Origin: Lepidodermella squamata
Taxonomy: Eukaryota; Gastrotricha
Length of the DNA stretch: 64,000 nucleotides
Direction: 5' to 3'
Assembly: GCA_047495785.1 (NCBI GenBank)
Contig: JBLDXI010000033.1
Coordinates: 2,790,001 to 2,854,000 of the forward strand
The notes beneath the pieces are model-generated. The model ran no database searches. It had not been told where the DNA came from and saw only the letters and a list, made by a program, of their open reading frames with translations. Shown here one piece after another: positions 55,954 to 64,000 of this stretch. How positions within the stretch are numbered: position 1 is the first letter of the stretch; each line of letters starts with the position of its first letter. Position numbers and translations under genes: made by a program.

Positions 55954-58108
55954 ATGGCAGTTGCTGCTTCTGCAGATGTACAGAAGCACTCGGTACACAC
56001 ATTGGTGTTTCGATCGCTAAAGCGAACGCATGATTTATTCGTCTCCAACTACGAGCTGCCTCTAGCTCGTGATGATGCTGCAGACCGAGCTTTGCGTCTT
56101 GCGAAGCGCAGCAGCGAATACGCCCTCGTGGCTGGGCTGGAGCCCGAGCGTGAGGACCAAAATCAGAACAAGGCCAATGGCGCAGATGGGGGCAAAAGCC
56201 TTGTTCCGCTTGTTCCACGACCTCTTGGGGCTAAATTGATGCCAATCAATGTCCCAACTTCGTCTGGATCTGGTGCTAAAGGTGCCATGGGAGGTAAGAA
56301 ACTCGTTCGCCTTATACTTCGCCGACCGGAGATTCTTCTTGATAAGTTTTGACCAAGTCATTGATTTTTTCAAGGTTCCAAAGCTCTACTTGCTGCTGGT
56401 AGCGGCAACACGTTCACTGACGGGCGAGGTCGGCAACAGCAGGCGCTAGTACTTCATGCGCCGCAAATGCCGAAGCCTCGCTGGCATCCGCCCTGGAAGC
56501 TCTATCGTGTCATATCTGGCCACACCGGCTGGGTCAGGTGCCTGGCAGTTGAACCAGGAAATCAGTGGTTTGCGTCCGGTGCCGGCGACCGTGTCATTAA
56601 AATCTGGGACTTGGCTTCGGCAACTTTGAAACTGTCTCTAACCGGGCATGTCAGTGTGGTTCGCGGCCTGGCGATATCGCCTCGCCACCCTTACCTGTTT
56701 TCGGCCGGTGAAGACAAGCAGGTCAAGTGCTGGGATCTCGAAGTTAACAAGGTTTGCATTTACGGAGTTATTTTGCGTGAATTATTTTGAAGTTCGAAGA
56801 TTTTTTCCCATCAACCGAAAATGTCTACGCATATGTAACCGACTTCTTGAACTACCTGAATTTATGCAAAAGTTAGACTGGGTCAGAATATACTTAGATT
56901 AGCCCCGATTCCCAGTCCCCTATATACTCTATTTAAATGAAGAACACTTCGCGCAATTAGCATGGATAACGGAAAGCGAACCCAACCATTGTTTGTAGCG
57001 ATTGTTGCCCAGAAAGCGCTGGTTCGCGTCGAGTTCCCTAGCTGCCCTATCTAATCAGGTTCAGATTGAATCAACTTGCACGCAAAAAGCTATCTGCTGG
57101 GGTTGAGCCTGCTTTCATCACGTATTTTAAATCGTGTTAGGTTGACCCATTTTTATGGTTTACTGATGACATTTTCTCTCGTGTTGTATGGGAGAAGTCT
57201 CACCGTTCAAACTGAATTGTTGCCCACGTCTTCAATTTTTCTTTTTATTGATCTATCTCGAGAATCTATCTAGAGAAAAATTCAGACATATCGGATGTCT
57301 GTTATTGCTTGACCCGCAATTTGCTCTCTATCCGAAAACTAGAGAAACCTTGGCCGGTTCATCTATACTCCTCATGATCCATCATTGTTATTTTATTCAG
57401 GTTGTGCGCCACTATCACGGTCATCTCAGTGCAGTACATACTATTGATATCCATCCGACTGTGGACGTGCTGGTGACTGGTGGGCGTGATTCTACAGCCA
57501 GGTTGTGGGACATGCGTACCAAGGCACAGATCCACGCCCTAACCGGCCACTCGAACACCGTGGCTTCGGTGAAATGCCAAGCCACCGAACCGCAGATCAT
57601 GACCGGAAGCCACGACTCGACCATCCGATTGTGGGACATAGTCGCTGGGCGCACTCGTGTAACGCTCACCAACCACAAGAAATCAGTTCGAGCACTCGCA
57701 ATCCACCCAACGGTTAACATGTTCGCCTCCGCGTCAGCCGACAACGTGAAAGAGTGGAAGCTGCCAGACGGCGTCTTTATCCAGAATCTATCTGGCCACT
57801 CGGCTATTTTGAACGCGCTGGCGTGCAATGCTGACGACGTTCTGGTGTCGGCTGCAGACAACGGCTCGATGTTCATGTGGGATTGGAAGTCGGGCTACAA
57901 CTTCCAGCGTCTGCAGAGCGCTCCACAGCCCGGCTCAATCGACTCGGAAAACGGCATCTTCGCTCTTACGTTCGACCAATCCGGCTCGCGTCTGTTCACT
58001 GCTGAGGCCGACAAGACCATCAAGGTATATCGCGAGGACAACGAAGCGACCGAAGAGTCACATCCGGTCAACTGGAAGCCCGGAATCGTTAAAAAAGCGA
58101 AATATTAG
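55954..58108 (+). CDS. PLRG1: PLRG1 (Prp46) WD40 spliceosome protein
   Basis: PLRG1 is a core member of the CDC5L/Prp19 complex and acts in pre-mRNA splicing in the nucleus. Exons 55954-56293, 56375-56751 and 57401-58108 join in frame (474 residues; human 514). The N-terminus [20 protein letters not shown] is family-typical. The linker to the propeller is [20 protein letters not shown]. Seven WD repeats follow, for example [103 protein letters not shown] and [15 protein letters not shown]. The C-terminus is NWKPGIVKK. The second intron (56752-57400, 649 bases) is unusually long for this window and shows no inserted gene. TTATTTAG ends 12 bases before the ATG, a possible trans-splice acceptor. 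Confidence 0.96.
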
Positions 58109-58151
58109 CTCTTACTAATAGCTCAAAAGTTTTGTTACTTGATGGAGTTTC

Positions 58152-58157
58152 AATAAA
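58152..58157 (+). terminator. PLRG1 poly(A) signal
   Basis: AATAAA 43 bases after the stop codon on the coding strand. Confidence 0.6.
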
Positions 58158-58755
58158 AAATACGTTATGATTTCTGTGTTTTTTCTTCATCTGCTTATCT
58201 ACTCGCTTAGCCTGATATCCATGCCAATTTTCAGGTCGGCCAGTTTAGGTTGGAGGGAGCTGCTGCAGTTAATTTTACGGATTCCGCTGCTTCAACTGTG
58301 TTATATTACTTCTTTTCATGACATTTTTTCGAATTTTTATTTGTTTGCATCACTGTAGAAATTACCAATTTTTAATTTTGGAAGAGTGCCTCCCCTGGCA
58401 AGGGTGGAAATTACTTGGAAGAACGTAGGAGACGGAAGAAGTAGAAATGAATAGAGGAAGGGAAGAACCTGCTGGTGCATATGATCTTATTAGCAATACT
58501 TGGGCCAACTCGATCATCGGTACGCATTACTTCATTTCTCACTTTGTTGACAATGTGATGGCAATTTATAAACTCACATCAAGAAGGTAGTGCAGGGCGG
58601 AACGACCGATCGATCAATAGTTTAATAAGGCCGTGTGTTCATTATTTTTATTACGATTATTATTATATACACATGTAAAATAGTTTGTCTCAGCGTCTCG
58701 CCATCGACGGCTTTTTATCGCTTCGTTCATTTGGGTTCTTGCTGTAGTTCTGAAC

Positions 58756-58805
58756 TAATAATAATAGTAGTAATGACAATAATAATAATAGTAATAATAA
58801 TAATA
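58756..58805. repeat. AAT microsatellite
   Basis: Imperfect AAT/AGT trinucleotide run, about 50 bases. Confidence 0.85.
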
Positions 58806-59700
58806 TGGCATGTGCTTGTGCGTGTGTGTGTTTCACATCCGGCCTTGTTCGCCGCTCGTATGCACGAACTACAATCGAAGCCGGTAAAATTGATTTGTGT
58901 AGCAATATTATAATGTTATTAAATGTGCACTGTCAACTGAAAAATAGGAACTTTTCAGTGAAAATTTTTGGGAATAAAATGAGAAATGGAGCGAGCCTCT
59001 GTAAATTTGCGCGCCTGTATTTTCATTTTCCGAATCAGAATGGTATTCCGTCTCTCTCTCTTCTCCATTATTATTTTTATTATTATCATAATTATTTATC
59101 GATTGACAGCGATACAGAGTAAGCCTGATAGTTCCAAAAGATCTGTAGAATATCAGATATGAAAATACAATTCTAAAATCTAGCATCTCCCACATACCAT
59201 TTAACATCCATTGTTAAAGAAACAACACCAGTGTGATCGCGTACCGAATGCAAACACGAAAAACTTGGAAATTTTCACTTTAATCGCCCCTTTTAGTTTG
59301 ACGGCTCTAAAATATGCGAAAATACGAGCGAGCGGCACGCGCGCGTCGCGTTGTCCACCGTCGGCAGTCTTCGTAGCTCACGCTTTTATTATTATCGATA
59401 TTAATACAAGTTCTGCTACGTCTAGTTTTTATGCACGTCGCTCGATGCATGCGAAAACTTACGTTATCGGGAGAATCAAGCTTGAATTTTATATATACGT
59501 GCATGGCGCGATGTCGTTGGTATTAAATGCCAATTTGATATACGCGCATATTTGTGCTATAATAAGAATTACTGTGGCCAATCGTTTATCGGCACATGGG
59601 TAAAATATCGTCTGCTAGAACACTGCCGCAATATTATCATTACCGCCTTTCTTCCATCATCATATTATTATTATTATTATTATCTTTATTACTCTCTCAA

Positions 59701-59727
59701 GCGCGCGCGCGCTCTCTCTCTCTCTCC
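59701..59727. repeat. GC then CT dinucleotide microsatellite
   Basis: A run of GC dinucleotides passes directly into a CT run. Confidence 0.85.
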
Positions 59728-62700
59728 TTCGTGCTGCATTTCATATATACTACGGCAAAATCGGCATTTTAAATTTTTGCATTCGTCATCGGGCAGAGTA
59801 TGACACTTTCGTCGCCGTGATGATCACTATATGATCATCATTACATGCCGAATACAGAGCGAGCAGCAGACGCCGTGTGGGGCGGTGGGCCGCGCTGTCG
59901 GTTCGGCCGACGATCTATGCTAAATGCAAAACTACTACGAAACAAGGATACACAGCAGCCGTGTGTTGTCTATCCGTCTATCTATCCATATCCACATTAT
60001 ATGTACAAGGCGTGTACTATCGATGGAAATCGCGCGCGTAGCGAATGCGGCGAAATAGATACATATATGAGTATGATACAGATGAGTAGGTTGGCGCTTT
60101 TTATTTCGCTCGCTCGGCTCGTGTTTGTGGCGTCGACGCAGCAAAAAAAGCGAGCACACGCTAGACTAGAAATAATGTTATTGCAACATGCAATTTTTAT
60201 AATGATGTGATGTTGTATTATGTTCTCTAGATTTATACGCTGCCAACGGATTGATAGATGTAAATAGAGGCGTATTACCATGTGCGATTGTGTATCTTGT
60301 CTCGTATCGCTCGGCTTTATCAGCTATCGGCTGCTGCTGCTGCTATCGAATGTGCTGCCTGTTTTCTTGTTGAGTAAAGTAAAAAAGTGATACAACATCA
60401 TCATCATCGTCATCAGCGATATTACTCTTTTGCAGCGTTACTCCCCTATTTATGTATATAGATCCGTATACACATCGCCGCCCGTGTTGCAGAACATCAA
60501 AATACTGTTAATCATTTTGTATCACGGCTTGTTGCTAGAATTTTCAGCATTCCGCTTTCAGTTGAAGATGATTATTGCTTAGCGTGACACTCTAGGCTCA
60601 ATTAAATACCAACTTTATGTCTCCATCTCCGCCTGAGCAACTTCTTGATGCGCAAATAGTGCCGCGCAGCACAATCAAATTTACATTTGCCAATTGATGC
60701 TCAATGGCCGCCATGCGGTAAGAGTGAAGCCATGCGCTTTTATGTTGGCAATTATGCGTTTAACTTTGCCATTGTTCGCAAAAATTGACAACTTATTTAT
60801 TTATTGTAAGCGTTGGCAGCTAGATCGAAAGTTGATGCGGAAATCGTTATTGCCTAGCTAATGCAAGTGACAACTAAAAATTAATTAGCCTGATTTTTTA
60901 GCTGCCTAATTAAATTTCGTTTATACGTCGTATCTAGCTGGAAATTCGATATAGCAAGGGTTCGCTACCTTGCTTAAAATTGGCTATAAATAGGTACGTT
61001 AAACTAGTCTAAAGACGTGGCGAATAGATCGGTCGAATATATTTGCGCGTCTCTGGCAGCGCCTTGTGTGACGTCGGTTAAAAAACAACAAAGAACACGT
61101 CGATAGATTTCCGATACGTGCTACACTGCCAGCTTAGCGAAAGATAGGCAGTGGTCGTTTTCGCCTCGCCTATTTCGCCGAGTTTCACTTAAGCCAAGCG
61201 CCGGCTCCGCGCGCAACATCGGCGACACGCTAGCGGATTAGTTCAGTTTGTTACTGCAGGTTATCAAAAGCGCTGCGCAATTAATAATAGCCAAAGCCGA
61301 CTCACGTTGGCGAAAAGGGGAAAACCCCATCTTTGTTAAATGGCGCCTCATATAATGTGTCCCTTTCTCCCCACTTGAACCTAGCTTTCATTGACAATAT
61401 TTCCCCAAATATTTACCTGTTTTCCCCATGTTTCATCTATTTTGTAGAAATTTAAGAAAATTGGTAGCCAAATAATTTACCACGAGACAAATAAGCCAGC
61501 AGCTGTGAGTGCAGCTGGCGGTGGCTTATTTTTCCTATGGCTTCTTGTTAGTAAATGGTGCTTACACTAGGCGCCAGGACATACGCCGCGCCATCAGTGC
61601 GCCATCAGTGCGTCGCCGGCGAAGAAACGAAAACGGCTTCTGCTGCTGCTGGCCTCAGCATCTCGTCTGCGACTAACAATCTCGACAATAATACTGCTAC
61701 ACAGCCCCCTGTTATGAGTTCAAAAGTCAGCCGCCTACTTATCAACCTCAACTGGTAAGTTTTTGTCGCCACCTATTGCCTGCGGAGCGGGTATTACGAT
61801 GGCGCACGGGGCACGCAAAGCAAGAAATGTCATTGGAATAACGTGGGAATGAAGGATAAAATGATTTAAAAATTCGATCGAAAAAATACTCGTGGCATAA
61901 TGCGACGCAATCCGTCGGCCTACTGCTTTGCGAGCCGACTCACGTTTTTCAGTTCCATTTATTCAGCCACTGAAGATTTGGCGGCGGCGACGGCAATTAG
62001 TAACTGCTGGGTTCGTTACGACATTCGATAGAATTGCTTGCGCGCTATCGATAGTGTCGTCTTGCTGCGCATAAGCTTTTATCATTGCTGCTTCTGAGAG
62101 GTATCGCCGACATCGGCAAAGAAAACGCAGCAGCAGCAGATAGAAAATGCTCATCCCGGATGTGCGCACACTCGAGTGTGCGCCGAGCAAACAGGTAGCA
62201 CAAAAATGTCTCAACGAAAAATTCAGCAAACACTAAATCGTGGCTTATTCTCTCGGAAGCGCGCCCAAACGACTGTACCGCATCATTTTAATTCGCATCC
62301 GTTAGCTCTACATCACTTCCTCCTGCGTTCGCTCACATAATAAGCTTACCACTCATCGTAGAACACAGCCCCTCTCCAGAAGCTTCGAAGATGGAAAATT
62401 CAACCCAATTTATTCCAATCTGTTTAGCATTTCATCGTAACATTCCATGAATAATTACTATCCTATCGAAGCAAAGATTCAGCCGGTGGTTAATGTCTGT
62501 AATTTTTTTCGCGCCTAATAATTCGATTCAGACATCCTGAACCCCGAAAAAGGAGCGATACTATGGAAGTCTTGAAGGGGGAGTGCACCGCAACCTTCCC
62601 GGGCGAGAAACGAAATCACATTGCCGCATTCCCGTCCCTTTTCCTCGCGGCTTATTACATTTCTTCAAATCCGTTATTTTCTATTTTACTTGAATTTACA

Positions 62701-63303
62701 TGGCTGACTTGGCGGCTGTGCTGTTAGATTAGCATCGACACGACGAGCACTCACTGCGCATGCGATGAATATCTTGTGCTTCTCTATCGATTTATTGGCA
62801 ATTTTAGAAATTATATGCTGCATCCTTACTACTGTGAATAGCGCAGTGTGCATTTTTGCAGTTTCCGTTTCGTAGGCTATCTCGCGCCAACATTGTTATG
62901 TGTATTTAAACAGCAATAATATATGTTCGATAGTGCTGCTCTATTTAGCAGAAGCGCATCAGCACTGTTATTTTATGCGACTAATAGCGCCGACGATGAT
63001 AGCAGGCGCGCGAGCGGCATTCAAGTGTGCGCAAAAAAAGCTCACGCAAAGCGCGCTCGCCGCCGCCGCCGACCTGTGCATCACGACGCTGCGCATGTGT
63101 CTGCATGGGCGCATTCGCCGCAGCGCCGGCGCACATCGGCGTGATCATTAGCAGCCATCGGCGCTCGCCAACTGCCGCCGCGCCTGTCTTGTCTTACGCG
63201 CTCACTCGCTCGAGTAAAAAACGATAATAATGCGCGCAATACGCACAAGCTATGCTCACTAGCACTATCGCTCGCCTAGCTAGTAGGCAGCGACGACAAG
63301 GAT

Positions 63304-63323
63304 GACGACGACGACGACGACGG
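63304..63323. repeat. GAC microsatellite
   Basis: Six GAC units in a row within GC-rich noncoding DNA. Confidence 0.8.
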
Positions 63324-64000
63324 CGATGCGATTTTATTATTAGTAACAAGACTGCTATGTCGCCGAAGCGGGATCGAGCTGTTCAAGTTACCCTGCTCGG
63401 CCTGCGCCGCCCTGCGCGCTCGTTCTCCGTAATGGCTGTCGACGAATTTTGAGCGCGATACGCGGCGCCTAATAGCATTAGGCTGCCTGCATGCCGTCGA
63501 TTTTCTTGCCCGTGCGCCGGGGCCGCGCCGGCGCCATGCCCTCATCTTGTTATACTTGTCATGCGCCGCACCACGCCGTGCTCCCTTGACGCCGAGCGAT
63601 GATTTTTTCGCTGCCTTGGTCAAATTTTTATAACATTTGCAGTATCACTCAATCAGTAACTGTATTTCCCCCTTTAATTCCTGCATTCGCACACGACGTC
63701 ATACATGTATATATATATATTGCTTTGCACCAATCGAAGAATTAAATAATAATTCTCTCTACGTTTTGATTGCCACTTGCACAGCTATTCGTCTGCTAAT
63801 ATTATAGGTCCTGCGGTTGATTTATTTTGCGTTATACCTGAGAGGGAATTTTTCATTGCGAAGAATGAGCCCGTGAAGCAGTCAGATTTGAATGAATCGC
63901 TGAGTGTGGCCGGCCGGCAGCCGCATCATCTTGTTCAGCTCCGTGCGCCACCGTGCCCTCCCTGCTAAACTTCTATTTATCCTTGTTTGAAATTATGTTT

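Larger units (their letters stand above)
58158..64000. other. Long noncoding interval, GC-rich blocks and microsatellites
   Basis: About 5.8 kb has no exon I can support. AT-rich microsatellite DNA (58.6-59.7 kb) alternates with CG-rich blocks (59.3-60.1 and 61.0-63.6 kb) like those at 19-22 kb and in the 37-42 kb intron. A 61555-61757 open frame ends at a good GTAAGT donor and might be a first exon of a gene running out of the window, but nothing confirms it. The last kilobase could be upstream DNA of a gene beyond the edge. Confidence 0.45.

Noticed and set aside
61555-61758. Frame ending at a good GTAAGT donor
   Set aside because: A single unsupported exon candidate with no downstream partner in the window; mentioned only as a possibility.
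1-64000. CRISPR arrays, bacterial operons, tRNA and rRNA genes
   Set aside because: No regularly spaced repeats, Shine-Dalgarno-led gene rows, tRNA cloverleaf with B-box, or rRNA core sequences were recognised by eye; a tRNAscan or Infernal run would be decisive.

Overview
The window is animal nuclear DNA. Every gene is broken by spliceosomal introns, most of them only about 50-60 bases long with GT..AG ends. The gene families (RAD54, NCOA6-like, ZRANB2, Jun, MAK-type kinase, Mind bomb, nuclear receptor, PWP2, NOP58, PLRG1) are metazoan or general eukaryotic. Very short introns, close same-strand gene pairs and acceptor-like AGs just upstream of several start codons (abutting the PWP2 ATG) suggest a small-genome invertebrate. 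A nematode with spliced-leader trans-splicing is my best guess, but this is an inference and not proven. I see no tRNA, rRNA, CRISPR or bacterial feature. All exon models were built by hand from splice signals, reading-frame continuity and remembered family similarity. Protein lengths follow from those models.

Layout. 0.6-3.7 kb: RAD54 (+). 4.9-6.6 kb: a protein with the N-terminal domain of nuclear receptor coactivator 6 (-). 8.3-13.2 kb: a compact three-gene minus-strand cassette with an EnSpm/CACTA-type transposase in the middle, a small C2H2 protein on one side and a large low-complexity accessory protein on the other; related palindromic repeats lie outside both ends. 14.9-17.9 kb: NADP isocitrate dehydrogenase and ZRANB2 (+). 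17.9-22.7 kb: long noncoding DNA, in part GC-rich. 22.8-25.8 kb: a many-fingered C2H2 protein (+). 27.4-28.3 kb: Jun-like bZIP (-). 29.6-32.8 kb: MAK/ICK-type kinase (+). 34.8-43.7 kb: a Mind bomb-like ankyrin/RING protein (-) with a 5.5 kb GC-rich intron. 44.3-45.0 kb: unrecognised acidic protein (-). 45.7-49.0 kb PWP2 and 49.2-51.3 kb NOP58 (both -), a tandem pair for ribosome biogenesis. 52.0-53.7 kb: a cluster of small transposon remains (a CACTG-ended MITE, a LINE tail, a TA-flanked MITE). 54.1-55.7 kb: RXR-like nuclear receptor (+). 56.0-58.1 kb: PLRG1 (+). 58.1-64.0 kb: no convincing gene; simple repeats and GC-rich DNA.

The best candidates for something new are the three-gene transposon cassette, the Mind bomb homologue without its usual N-terminal substrate-binding half, and the shared GC-rich noncoding blocks next to or inside developmental-type genes. 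NOP58 carries an apparent one-base frameshift that should be checked before that gene model is used.
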